DNA of 64,000 nucleotides from Rhodospirillales bacterium (GTDB lineage Bacteria; Pseudomonadota; Alphaproteobacteria; Rhodospirillales; JASLLZ01): NCBI GenBank assembly GCA_030746775.1, contig JASLLZ010000002.1, positions 39,306 to 103,305 of the forward strand, read 5' to 3'. Shown piece by piece: positions 8,762 to 17,287 of this stretch (position 1 is its first letter; each line of letters starts with the position of its first letter). The notes under the pieces were generated by a model. It saw only the letters and a program-made list of their open reading frames with translations, ran no database searches and was not told where the DNA came from. The position numbers and the translations under genes were made by a program.

Positions 8762-9349
8762 TTAACCCTTGATCCTAAACGCTTCTATTCCCTCGCAGCC
8801 AATATGTTCGACGACGGCTGCGCCCGACGCCGGAACGTCGATGCGAAAAATATCGGGCATGGTGATGGCCAGCCACTCCTCGTAACCAAAGCTGGGATCG
8901 TAGGTGTTGAGAATCAATCCCATCAAGGTGCCGTGGCTAACCACGGCAACGGCTTCGTCAGGGTGGTCCTTCTGAATCTTCCTCAATGCGCTGGTGGCGC
9001 GAACTTGCGCCTCGGCATTGGTCTCGCCACCGGGGAGGCGAAAGTCAAAGTCCTCCCACATCCTTTGCCGCGCCGCCTTGAGGTCGGCGATGGGCTCGTC
9101 GGACATGGTCTTTTCCCTGAATTCGTCAGCGACGGTCACGCTGAGGCCGAGGCGTTTGGCCAGGGGTTCCATGGTCAGTCCGGCCCGCCGGAACGGGCTG
9201 GTATAGAGCGCCTTGACGGGAGGCGTCGCGGCCACCAGGCGCTCGGCAATCTGCTCCGCGTGCACCTGCCCTTCGGGTTCCAGTCCGCGTTCCGCGTCGG
9301 CCCCCCCCAGTTCCGATTTTCCGTGGCGTATCAGGTATACGGAATGCAT
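8762..9349 (-). CDS. Histidine phosphatase (phosphoglycerate-mutase-like) family protein
   Basis: The protein has about 195 residues. LIRHGKSE at residues 6-13 is the RHG motif with the phosphorylated His9, and VVSHGTLMG near residue 140 carries the second His; PFRRAGLTMEPL holds the conserved Arg. An ATG five codons further upstream (9364) is possible, but GGGAG lies 7-8 bases before the ATG at 9349, which favours the shorter form. Such phosphatases dephosphorylate sugar phosphates (for example GmhB/CobC-like steps). Beside the APS-kinase-like gene it could remove phosphate from a PAP-like or sugar-phosphate product; this is inference. Confidence 0.85.
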   Translation of the reverse strand: MHSVYLIRHGKSELGGADAERGLEPEGQVHAEQIAERLVAATPPVKALYTSPFRRAGLTMEPLAKRLGLSVTVADEFREKTMSDEPIADLKAARQRMWEDFDFRLPGGETNAEAQVRATSALRKIQKDHPDEAVAVVSHGTLMGLILNTYDPSFGYEEWLAITMPDIFRIDVPASGAAVVEHIGCEGIEAFRIKG

Positions 9350-9377
9350 AAACTTATCTCCCAATTAGTGCACGTTC

Positions 9378-9890
9378 TTAGGTGAATCTAGGAAGCGCCT
9401 TGATGATGCGATCGACCAATTGCGTGATGTCTTCGAGCGCCTGATTGTTGTCGATGGTGAAATCCGCATTGCCTGGTGGAACGAAGGGAATGTCCACGCC
9501 GACAACGTCCTTCTTCTCGCCGGCAAGGGCCGGTTTGTATATGTTCTTTACGTCGCGGGCAAGCAGGGTTTCGAGCGACACATCCACAAATATCTCGAAA
9601 TACTGATCGAAAGTCTCGCGATTCCAGCGCAACCACTCGGGATAATTGGACAGCACCGCGCAGATCATGTGAATGCCCTGCCGGTCGAGAAAAGCGCAGA
9701 GGTGGGAAAATCGACGTGCGTTCGTCTGCCGATCCTCGTAGCTATACCCCAGGTCGTGTCCCATGACTTGGCGAAACTCATCGCCGTCGAGGAAGACCAA
9801 GTTGGTGTGCCGGCCCTTGAGGCGCTCATAAAGCGCGCGGCCGATCGTCGTCTTTCCCGAACCGGAAAGTCCGGCGAGCCAAATGATCAT
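9378..9890 (-). CDS. Adenylylsulfate kinase-like P-loop kinase
   Basis: The 170-residue protein begins MIIWLAGLSGSGKTTIG with the Walker A motif at residues 7-14, followed by LVFLDGDEFRQ, the DGD motif typical of CysC. Further on are FVDVSLETLLARDVKNIYKPA and FTIDNNQALEDI, also as in APS kinases. The ATG at 9890 is preferred; a TTG seven codons upstream (9911) is an alternative. CysC makes PAPS from adenylylsulfate, the donor for sulfotransferases, and a sulfotransferase gene is immediately upstream. No ATP sulfurylase is present in the window, so either APS comes from elsewhere or this is a paralogue acting on another hydroxyl. Confidence 0.82.
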   Translation of the reverse strand: MIIWLAGLSGSGKTTIGRALYERLKGRHTNLVFLDGDEFRQVMGHDLGYSYEDRQTNARRFSHLCAFLDRQGIHMICAVLSNYPEWLRWNRETFDQYFEIFVDVSLETLLARDVKNIYKPALAGEKKDVVGVDIPFVPPGNADFTIDNNQALEDITQLVDRIIKALPRFT

Positions 9891-9945
9891 CGCCAATACA
9901 GTCTCTGACAAGGATCTGTGTTGTCGGGCAGGGGGAGACCCCAGG

Positions 9946-11031
9946 TCATTCGTACACGTGCCCCCATTCGTGGCTGTCCGAGTAATCGTATCCGAGGTCG
10001 TGGATCAACTCACGCTGCAAGCGTCCCAAAATATGTTTTTTCCGCGATTCCGAGATGACGCCACGTTCCTTGCGGTACGAGACCCGGGAATTCGTCGCGT
10101 GTTCGTCTTTGGGGACCTTGTCCGCCATCGCCTTCTTGCTTGTCCTTTTGAGGGCTTCTTCAAGGCATTCCAGCGGGATGTCCAGTTTCCAAAAGTCGGT
10201 CATCGCTTTCAGCGTGCCGACCTGATCCGCCTTCAGTTCATGGTATCTCACGATCAGGCATCTTGGGTGCCAGGTGGCGACATCCCCCCAGCTATTGTAA
10301 AACTCAATGTCGTCGTCGAGGTAACGATCCCAATTGAAACTATCCTCGTCGTCCAGGGTAACCTCGGGCCAAAAAGAGCTGTTCCCGACCTTGAAGAAGT
10401 TGCCTTCCAGGCTTTCGAGGATGGATCGCACGACAACCACCACGTTCATATTCTTTACCTTGCGACAGCGCAGGCGGTAATAGGGATGATGGGTGTGATA
10501 GAGCACGGGCTCGGTGATCAGCCCGAGCAGATCGTCGTTCATGGTACCCGCCGGCACCCGCCAGTCCAGTTTTGTGTAACGAACGCCGCCGCTGGGATGC
10601 CACCAGTTGTCGATGTAGGCATAATCCCCTTTGCCGCCGGCGGCGAGGTCCATGGCAAGCGCGATGGCCAGCGAATACCACCCATATCCTGACCGCGACA
10701 GGGTGGCGCAAACGTTATCGATTTTACCGCCGTCGAAATAGAAACCGAGGCAGTTGAGTTTCTGACGGAAGTCGAAATCAGGACGGAGGAACAACTGGCC
10801 CAACGATAACGCGTCCCAAATGTCCTTGGCTGGAAACCTGTTGAGGACGATATCGCGTGCGCGGACCGGTAGAAGAGTGCGTTCCAGAAAACTCCACACA
10901 CGGGCGGTGGCGGTGTCATTCGATTGGTAGAGGAGCATCCCGCTCTTGCTGAGGACGGGTTTGCGTCGCCCAAAAAATTCCCCCCGCGTATTCTCGGCCA
11001 GCTCCTCGGTCACGTCTTCCATGCCTGTCAT
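9946..11031 (-). CDS. Sulfotransferase-family protein
   Basis: The protein has about 361 residues. SRSGYGWYSLAIALAMDL resembles the 5'-phosphosulfate-binding loop and following helix of sulfotransferases, though the usual lysine or arginine arrangement is altered. NMNVVVVVRSILESLEGNFF resembles the 3'-phosphate-binding strand with Arg and Ser. The C-terminal region, from LIVRYHELKADQ through TSKKAMADK to VISESRK, follows the family pattern. The ATG at 11031 was chosen because the longer frame to 11121 runs inside the nucleotidyltransferase gene. It probably transfers sulfate from PAPS to the glycan or a lipid-linked intermediate. Adjacent to the CysC-like gene, this makes a donor-plus-transferase pair. 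Confidence 0.66.
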   Translation of the reverse strand: MTGMEDVTEELAENTRGEFFGRRKPVLSKSGMLLYQSNDTATARVWSFLERTLLPVRARDIVLNRFPAKDIWDALSLGQLFLRPDFDFRQKLNCLGFYFDGGKIDNVCATLSRSGYGWYSLAIALAMDLAAGGKGDYAYIDNWWHPSGGVRYTKLDWRVPAGTMNDDLLGLITEPVLYHTHHPYYRLRCRKVKNMNVVVVVRSILESLEGNFFKVGNSSFWPEVTLDDEDSFNWDRYLDDDIEFYNSWGDVATWHPRCLIVRYHELKADQVGTLKAMTDFWKLDIPLECLEEALKRTSKKAMADKVPKDEHATNSRVSYRKERGVISESRKKHILGRLQRELIHDLGYDYSDSHEWGHVYE

Positions 11032-11068
11032 CGGATACCGTTTTTTCCCTTGTATCGTCGCATTACGC

Positions 11069-11884
11069 TCATCCGTTGACCGTTTCCGCATCGGAGTCGA
11101 AAAAACGGGTGATCGAGCCATCGGCCATCATGGCAACGGCCTTTTCATAATCCTTCGCCGTATCGATCTCAAGCCAGCCGCCGGCGACCGGCACTGCGTG
11201 AACCGCGACGCCGGAAAGAATTACCTCCATCAAAAGATCGGTCATGTAGGCACCCGTCAAGGGCCGCTTTTCCATCCATGGGCGGGGCACCGCCCCGAGC
11301 CCGGCACGGGCGGCCCGCAAAGCGTCGATGCCTCCGTTCCTGAACCGCATCAAGCCAATGTACTGAGCCTCGATTTCATCAATGTCCGTGACCTTGTTCC
11401 CGACATCGGTAATGCAGCCGCGGGCGTCCATGCGCAGGCTTTCGGCGTCGCTTAGGGGATCTTCGAAGCGGTGCTCCCAATAGGTCCGCCAGTTGCGATC
11501 GACGACGATGGAGATCTCTTCAGGGCTGTTGAGCAGGGCAGCGAGGACGCGTGGTTCATAGACGATGTCGCTGTAAGAGACAATCAGGTCGCGACCGAAC
11601 TCGGCCGCCGTGCAAAACAGGGATTCCACCATGTTCGTGGTCTCCCAATGAGGGTTCAGAATCTGGCGCGTCCCGGGAAGGTTCAACATCTCGCCCCGGT
11701 ACCCGGTGGCGATGACGATGTCCTTGATGCCAGCGCCTCCGAGGGTGGCGATCTGGCGTCCGATCAGGGTTTGGCCGCCAAGTTCGGCCAGGCATTTCGG
11801 ACGGTCCTTGGTATAAGCGTCGAGGCGACTGCCGCGTCCAGCGGCCAGAATGATCGCCCTCGGGCGAGACCGATCCCCGATCAT
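11069..11884 (-). CDS. LicC-like nucleotidyltransferase (stand-alone)
   Basis: This 271-residue NTP transferase has AIILAAGRGSRLDAYTKDRPKCL (residues about 9-31), the GxG-x-R-x(8-10)-PK signature of sugar and phosphocholine nucleotidyltransferases. Mid-protein LIVSYSDIVYE carries the catalytic Asp pair. It closely parallels the catalytic half of the HTH-fused protein at 19028-20143: both have KPKCL or RPKCL, YSDI(V/L), ISIVVD and a terminal EIDTxxDYEKA segment. Substrates of this type are phosphocholine, phosphonates such as aminoethylphosphonate, or sugar phosphates. Its ATG overlaps the stop of the methyltransferase gene by 4 bp. Confidence 0.8.
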   Translation of the reverse strand: MIGDRSRPRAIILAAGRGSRLDAYTKDRPKCLAELGGQTLIGRQIATLGGAGIKDIVIATGYRGEMLNLPGTRQILNPHWETTNMVESLFCTAAEFGRDLIVSYSDIVYEPRVLAALLNSPEEISIVVDRNWRTYWEHRFEDPLSDAESLRMDARGCITDVGNKVTDIDEIEAQYIGLMRFRNGGIDALRAARAGLGAVPRPWMEKRPLTGAYMTDLLMEVILSGVAVHAVPVAGGWLEIDTAKDYEKAVAMMADGSITRFFDSDAETVNG

Positions 11885-12669
11885 TTGGCGCGCGCGATAA
11901 TCACGGCGGCGTTACAGAAGGCCGGCAAGAAGAGCCCGATCAACGTCTTCTGCACGGCGTTGCCAAGCAAGGACAGACGGTAGCCCTCCGCCCTCCCCTT
12001 GGTTTCATCGAAGGTCTTGTGGGACGCCGCCCGGAAAGGCCGGAACTTGTAGACGAAAGGCATATTCTCGACGAAATAGATGTCTTCAATGGCAAATCCG
12101 TTGCGCGAGAAGACGTCCTTCAATTCCTGTTGCGTGTGGTTGATTTTGTGGAACCGCCGCTCGCCGCCGGATTGTTTTCGGTCGGTCAGCCAATCGATCA
12201 TGCGGTTTTGGATGTTATCGAGTCGCATCGCCGCGCAGAGATGACCCCCGGTCTTCAAGACGCGGCGGGTTTCGCGGACCGCGTCGGCGATCCCTTGTTC
12301 CAAATTGTGATAGAGACCGAAAGCCAGGACACAAGAGAGACACTCATCGGCAAAAGGAAGTTTTTCCACGTCGGCGGCGGTCAATGGGATGGCGGGGACC
12401 GCTTGTTTGATCTTTTGGACCGCCGTCGGGATGAAATCCATGCCGATGATGTCGCGTCCCTGTTGGTGGTAGAAGCGCACGACCCTTCCGGCACCGCAAC
12501 CGGCCTCGAGGATGGGGCCGCTGACCGTAAGTCGACGCAGGGTGTCTTCGGCGAATTTCCCGGGGTAGCGTTTCAGGTTGAGCTTGCCGGTATCGGCATC
12601 GACGTCGTCCCACCGGGCCTGCCAGTAGGCCCGGCTGCCGCCATGAGAACGATAGGTGATTCGTGCCAT
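11881..12669 (-). CDS. Class I SAM-dependent methyltransferase
   Basis: The 262-residue protein has GPILEAGCGAGRVV (motif I, around residue 52), IGMDFIPTAV, TAADVEKLPFADECLSCVLAFG and LKTGGHLCAAMRL, a standard Rossmann methyltransferase core. It starts at an ATG at 12669, with GGGGA upstream. It precedes and overlaps the nucleotidyltransferase gene, so it may methylate the same small molecule (for example the amino group of an ethanolamine- or aminoethylphosphonate-like compound) or a sugar. Substrate assignment is inference only. Confidence 0.85.
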   Translation of the reverse strand: MARITYRSHGGSRAYWQARWDDVDADTGKLNLKRYPGKFAEDTLRRLTVSGPILEAGCGAGRVVRFYHQQGRDIIGMDFIPTAVQKIKQAVPAIPLTAADVEKLPFADECLSCVLAFGLYHNLEQGIADAVRETRRVLKTGGHLCAAMRLDNIQNRMIDWLTDRKQSGGERRFHKINHTQQELKDVFSRNGFAIEDIYFVENMPFVYKFRPFRAASHKTFDETKGRAEGYRLSLLGNAVQKTLIGLFLPAFCNAAVIIARAK

Positions 12670-12704
12670 CAATCAAGTCCCCGGGAGCAGAATGCAAGGA
12701 TTTT

Positions 12705-13331
12705 TCATGGTGACGACGGCCCGCCGATCAGGCTTTCAAGCAACTTGCGGTCGCCGCCCGGGGCGCCGCGCCGTTCCGCATGCCACATGATCGCCGCAAT
12801 CGGCAGGGTTTGGTGAAAAAAGGCCTCGACGTTACCGTCTCCATCGTGTGCCGCCCCAACCAGGCCGCCGCCCAGCCCATCCGCCGGCACCGCCTGGGTA
12901 TGAAAGGAATTAACCATCGTTTCAGAGTCGTAATAATCCCGCCATGACGCGCCCACGCTGACCGCGTGCGGACGCGCCACATGGCCGTCGACGGGGACCA
13001 GGCGGCCACCGAAGTGAAGGTTTATGAGCTGCATGCCGCGGCAAACGCCAAGGACGGCGAGGCCGCTTCCAATGGCATGCTCCAACAGCCTGTTTTCCGA
13101 TGCGTCGCGTTCAGGCGTGGCGCCAAGATCGTCGCCCCCCGTAAGGACCAATAAATCGGCGCCCAGGCCGTCCAGGTAGCTCTCGGGAGCACTCAGGTGA
13201 TTGGGCACCAGCAGTGGCGTCATGTCCCATTCGCCGAGCCGCGTCAGCCAGTCATGACTGATGGAATCGCGGGGCTCCACGTATTCCGACGCCTGGGTCA
13301 CGCGCATGGTCAGGGCCACCCTGGGTGTCAT
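12705..13331 (-). CDS. Class I glutamine amidotransferase-like (peptidase C26) protein
   Basis: The 208-residue protein has LVLTGGDDLG, the nucleophile elbow LGVCRGMQLIN with Cys97, and a C-terminal MWHAERRG segment where His and Glu complete the triad. This is the gamma-glutamyl-GABA hydrolase (PuuD-like, C26) pattern, not HisH. Such enzymes hydrolyse gamma-glutamyl amides or deliver ammonia to a partner. It lies 3 bp after the dikinase gene; the ATP-grasp dikinase plus amidase pairing suggests they work on the same compound, perhaps by protecting and releasing an amine. That role is inferred. Confidence 0.8.
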   Translation of the reverse strand: MTPRVALTMRVTQASEYVEPRDSISHDWLTRLGEWDMTPLLVPNHLSAPESYLDGLGADLLVLTGGDDLGATPERDASENRLLEHAIGSGLAVLGVCRGMQLINLHFGGRLVPVDGHVARPHAVSVGASWRDYYDSETMVNSFHTQAVPADGLGGGLVGAAHDGDGNVEAFFHQTLPIAAIMWHAERRGAPGGDRKLLESLIGGPSSP

Positions 13332-13334
13332 CTT

Positions 13335-15608
13335 CTAATGCCCGGTGATGCGGCGCGCCGCCGCGTTGAGTTCGATGACCGCCGCCGCTGCCAGGGATTC
13401 GTACAGGCGCTCGCCGCAGCCGATGGCGGCGGGCAGGCCGAACTCGGCGCAGCGCACGGCCATGTGGGAGTTGGCGCCGCCGTACTTGGTCACCAGGCCG
13501 GCGATGGCGTGGGAGAAGATCCAGTCGAACCCCGGATCGGCGCTTTCGATGAGGACGATGCCGCCGTCGATGTCCGGCGCCCCCTCGACGTCCAAGCGCC
13601 GCGCCGGGGCGGTCACCGATTGTCCGGTGATGAAGGTCGGATGGCCGAGCGGCAGGCGCACCACGTCGATATCCTTGGTCTCGCAGATCAGGTGGGGCAG
13701 GCGGATGGCGCGCGTCACTTCGTAGGCCTCGCGCTGGCTGGCGATGCGCTCGCGCAAGGCGGCGCCGTCACGGTCTTCCAATATATCCCCGATGGTGAGA
13801 AACGAGAGATCGTCGCGCTCGAGGCCCAGGGCGGCGCCCCATTGGACCAGGATCGAGAGCGTCTCGCTGATCGAATGCGTGAAGGCGAACTTGGCCTCCT
13901 CGCGCAGGCGCACGGCATCGGCGATGTAGGCCAAAAGGGCATCGGGGTCCAAGGCGTAACCGAACTCTCCGAGAAGGGTGGCGATGGCGGTGCGCTGGCC
14001 GGGGCTTGGCGCGAAGGGCTCGGCCGCGGCCGGCGCCGCGAGCCCGCTATGGCCGATAAACAACTCGGGGCGTTCGTCATAGCGCCACGACGTGATGTCG
14101 TAGGTGCCGGGACGAAGGTGGCCATAGCGGGCCAGGAACGCCGCCTGGTCCATGACCCCGGCGCCGACGGCGTGCATGTCGTGGACCAGATCGGCGGCCA
14201 CCGTGTGGATGGAGCGCATGAAGCGATCCACGTCGTCGGTGGTGAAAACGCCCCGCGTCACAAGGGAGCGCAGGAAAGCGACGCCAATGAATCCATGGCG
14301 CGCCAGCATGGAAAACGGCAGGGTGCCGTTCGTCTTGCAGCCGTCGAGGAGCGACCGCGCGCGGTCCAGCGACGGGGCGCCGGAATCCCCTGCGCCGTCC
14401 GCCAACAGCCCCCGTGCCTGGCGGGCCAGGGCTTCCAGGCCGCCATCGTGTTGGGCAAGGGCGTTTGCGGTGACTTGACCGAGCGCCCCTTCGAAGGCAT
14501 CGGCCTCATCCGATGTCATGACGCCGGCGCCGATGCGCGCCCGGTCGTCGGCGAAGGCAAAATGACGGCAGGTGGCGGCGACCTCGAACTCGATCTTGTC
14601 GTGCAGGTCGGGCTGTTCGGCAAGCCGCGCCAACTGATCGTCGACCAGCCTTTGTGCCACGCCATGATCGAGGTCGGCGGGGAGGAAGGAGTTGAAGCTG
14701 AGTCTGACGTCGATATAGGGGCGGCCGTGGAAGTCGATCAGCAGCGGCGCCTCGACGCGGCGGTATCCCATGGCCGCCCGTGCCTCGGCCCAGACCCGGT
14801 CGGTGATCAGGTGTTTGTACAGCGACAGTGCCAGCGGCCGGGGCGCGTTGCCGATCATCTCGGCCGGGTTCCAGTCCGGCATCTCGCCGAAGATGGTGCG
14901 CCCGCCGGCCAGTCCGGAACGCGGCGCCATACTTTCGCCGATGGTGGCGCGGATGGTATCGATGGCGGCGTCGATCACCGGGTCGGGGACGGCGCGCCAG
15001 CGCCGCCGCGCCGCCAGGGGGCGGACCTGGAGGATATAGACCTGATCGTCGGCGGTGGTGCAGAACTCGATATCCAGGTGCTGGGTGGCGGTGACGCGTT
15101 CGATCTCGATGACGGCGTCGATCAGGGCCGCCATGCGCGGCGATTTGAGCGCCTCGGGCCGCGAACGGTGGACAAGGACGGTCTTGCTTTGGGCGCCGCC
15201 GGTAACGGTGTCCGTGCGGCCCGAAAAATCGTCGTAGTTGACCACGTAGTAGGGGCCGCCCGTATCCAACTCGCGGGTCAAGACGACGCCTGACAGCACC
15301 GTATTCTCGACCATGGGCTGGATCAGAACCTGGTCGCCGGCGGCCGGCGCGCGGTAGCTCTCGAAGACGGCGTCGATGGCGCGGGCAAGGTCCGGCGCGC
15401 GGGCCTCGACGTCGATCAGGCTGAGATGGGCGCCGGCGTGGGAGGCATCCCAGCCGTCCTCGCCGGCGGCGGACGATCGTACGGCGAGAAGCCCGGGCGC
15501 GAAGCGCCCGACAATGCGTTCGACGACCCGTTCCGGGCTTTGCCGCCACTCGTCCACGGCGACCGTGATCTGCGGGCACAGCTTGGCTCCCGCGACTTGG
15601 GGGCCCAA
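13335..15608 (-). CDS. PEP-synthase-like dikinase (ATP-grasp plus phosphohistidine domain)
   Basis: At least 757 residues. LLAVRSSAAGEDGWDASHAG near the N-terminus is the ATP-grasp segment of pyruvate phosphate dikinase and PEP synthase, and YYVVNYDDFSGRTDTVTGG follows. Near the C-terminus GGANSHMAVRC (about residues 710-720) holds the swivelling phospho-His (His715). The protein lacks the C-terminal pyruvate/PEP barrel of true PEP synthase, so it resembles rifampin-phosphotransferase-type dikinases that phosphorylate small molecules. The given start is a TTG; homologous-looking coding sequence (TFNTKAKTLEQLGPQ) continues upstream to at least 15655 with no ATG, GTG or TTG, so the true start is uncertain. 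Confidence 0.82.
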   Translation of the reverse strand: MGPQVAGAKLCPQITVAVDEWRQSPERVVERIVGRFAPGLLAVRSSAAGEDGWDASHAGAHLSLIDVEARAPDLARAIDAVFESYRAPAAGDQVLIQPMVENTVLSGVVLTRELDTGGPYYVVNYDDFSGRTDTVTGGAQSKTVLVHRSRPEALKSPRMAALIDAVIEIERVTATQHLDIEFCTTADDQVYILQVRPLAARRRWRAVPDPVIDAAIDTIRATIGESMAPRSGLAGGRTIFGEMPDWNPAEMIGNAPRPLALSLYKHLITDRVWAEARAAMGYRRVEAPLLIDFHGRPYIDVRLSFNSFLPADLDHGVAQRLVDDQLARLAEQPDLHDKIEFEVAATCRHFAFADDRARIGAGVMTSDEADAFEGALGQVTANALAQHDGGLEALARQARGLLADGAGDSGAPSLDRARSLLDGCKTNGTLPFSMLARHGFIGVAFLRSLVTRGVFTTDDVDRFMRSIHTVAADLVHDMHAVGAGVMDQAAFLARYGHLRPGTYDITSWRYDERPELFIGHSGLAAPAAAEPFAPSPGQRTAIATLLGEFGYALDPDALLAYIADAVRLREEAKFAFTHSISETLSILVQWGAALGLERDDLSFLTIGDILEDRDGAALRERIASQREAYEVTRAIRLPHLICETKDIDVVRLPLGHPTFITGQSVTAPARRLDVEGAPDIDGGIVLIESADPGFDWIFSHAIAGLVTKYGGANSHMAVRCAEFGLPAAIGCGERLYESLAAAAVIELNAAARRITGH

Positions 15609-15697
15609 TTGTTCCAGCGTCTTTGCCTTGGTATTGAACGTGAAGGCTGCTGGCGCGGTGGCGGCGGATTCTACGCCTATGGGAGGAGACCTGGTGA

Positions 15698-17266
15698 TTA
15701 TAGGACTTTCTTGCGGATCGCCGAGGACACCATGTCGATGACGAAGATGGTGGCGAATATGATGAAGATGATTGCCGACACCCGGGGATATTCGAACATC
15801 CTGAACGACGACTGCAACTCATAGCCGATGCCGCCGGCGCCGACGATGCCCAGCATGGTCGCCATGCGGACGTTGCGGTCCAGGATGTAAAGGTTGTTGC
15901 CGACGAACGACGGCATGATCTGAGGCACCACGGCAAAGGCCAGAACCTGAAGCCGCGAGGCACCCATGGACCCGAGCGCCTCGATGGGACCGACGCTAAC
16001 GTGCTCCATGTCCTCGGCGTAGAATTTGGCGAGGAACCCCATGGTGTGGAGCCCCAACGCGATGACCCCCGGCATGGCGCCGAAGCCGACGGCGATAACC
16101 AAGATCATGGCCATGATGAACTCGGGCACGGCGCGAAAGAAGATGGTGATCGTGCGCGCCACCATGTAGAGGCCGACGTTGGGAGCGATGTTACGGGCCG
16201 AGAAAAGACCCGTCGGAATGGACAGAAGGATGGCCAGGAGTGTGCCCAGAACAGCGATCTCGATGGTTTCCAGCATGGACAGCAAAAGGGTTCCGAGGTC
16301 GGAGAAATCGGGCGGCCACATCCTGGCACCGACGTCGGCGAAATAGGCCGATGCGTCCCTGAAGAGCGCCAGGGGATTGAATTCCAAGTCGACCATGATA
16401 AGGCCGATGACGGCGGCGGCGAGTAATACGCAGAGGCCGCTACGCCAGCCCCACTGGGGCCTGAGATAGGATTCGAGAAGCTTGCGCCGGGCCACCGCCG
16501 GGTCCAGGTAGCGCTCCATGGCGCCGCCGTATCCGCCGACATCGATGAATTCGTGGGCGTGCAGGATCAAGTCCTTGAGCTTCTCTCGCATCGAGTCATC
16601 GAGACTTCGCGAGCACACCAGCGGCGCGCCCGGAATGTCCTGGGAGCGGTGGATGACGCGCAGGGCGCCGGGCGTCACGATGCCTTGGCGCTGGGCCTCC
16701 TCCATGTTTACCGAGCTTAGCGCGGCGACGTCGACCTGGCCGTCGAGGACGGCGCGCAGCGCCTCGTCATGGTTGGCGACGGAAATGACGCCGGCGAATT
16801 CGCCTTCGTTGTCGAGGTTGATCCCGGCATCGGCCAACTCGCGCTGGGGCACCATGAAGCCGCTCGTCGAGTGGCGTCCGCTAACGGCGATCCTTTTCGC
16901 CTTCACGTCTTTGAGGGCATGGATGGGAGAGGCGGCTTGGGTGACGAAGACGGATCGATAATTGGGCGAGGTTTTGCCTTTGGGCACACCGACGGCCAAC
17001 GCCTCGACCTGACCGTCGCGTGCCGCTTCGAGATAGGCGAAGGGGCCCAGCCACCCGATCTCGGCGGTGCCCTCCGTAAGAGCCTCGATCGCCTCTTCGT
17101 AGCTTTTGCAGTAGACGAGTTCGATGGCGATGCCCGAGCGCTCCGCCAGATGACGCACCAGGCCCCGAAGGTCCAACCCCTCGGCGTGGTCGCTGGCCGG
17201 AGCGACGACCAGTGTCAGGCCGTCGGTGCCGCCCTCGCGGTGTGATATGTCTCTTGTCTGGGTCAA
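15698..17266 (-). CDS. PhnD-like binding domain fused to PhnE-like ABC permease
   Basis: This 522-residue protein joins two parts normally made separately. Residues about 15-265 resemble phosphonate-type periplasmic binding proteins (EIGWLGPFAYLEA, KRIAVSG, DVAALSSVNM). Residues 276-520 are a permease with about six membrane segments; GLFSARN and EALGSMGASRLQVLAFAVVPQIMP (positions 429-452) form the PhnE signature and EAA-type coupling loop. No signal peptide precedes the binding part; the first hydrophobic segment is at 276-294. Whether the binding domain can be outside the cytoplasm is therefore unclear. The stop is about 90 bp before the first clear dikinase start; the ATPase gene is 22 bp upstream. 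Confidence 0.85.
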   Translation of the reverse strand: MTQTRDISHREGGTDGLTLVVAPASDHAEGLDLRGLVRHLAERSGIAIELVYCKSYEEAIEALTEGTAEIGWLGPFAYLEAARDGQVEALAVGVPKGKTSPNYRSVFVTQAASPIHALKDVKAKRIAVSGRHSTSGFMVPQRELADAGINLDNEGEFAGVISVANHDEALRAVLDGQVDVAALSSVNMEEAQRQGIVTPGALRVIHRSQDIPGAPLVCSRSLDDSMREKLKDLILHAHEFIDVGGYGGAMERYLDPAVARRKLLESYLRPQWGWRSGLCVLLAAAVIGLIMVDLEFNPLALFRDASAYFADVGARMWPPDFSDLGTLLLSMLETIEIAVLGTLLAILLSIPTGLFSARNIAPNVGLYMVARTITIFFRAVPEFIMAMILVIAVGFGAMPGVIALGLHTMGFLAKFYAEDMEHVSVGPIEALGSMGASRLQVLAFAVVPQIMPSFVGNNLYILDRNVRMATMLGIVGAGGIGYELQSSFRMFEYPRVSAIIFIIFATIFVIDMVSSAIRKKVL

Positions 17267-17287
17267 GGTGGTTTTCCTTGGGCGCGG

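Noticed and set aside
9378-9890. APS-kinase-like gene as part of sulfate assimilation
   Set aside because: No cysD/cysN, cysH or sat nearby; the adjacent sulfotransferase points to glycan sulfation or another role.
13197-15293. Very long plus-strand open frame (698 codons) opposite the dikinase and amidotransferase genes
   Set aside because: Its translation is low-complexity and matches no motif; the opposite strand has clear ATP-grasp and phospho-His motifs. Long antisense frames are common in high-GC DNA.
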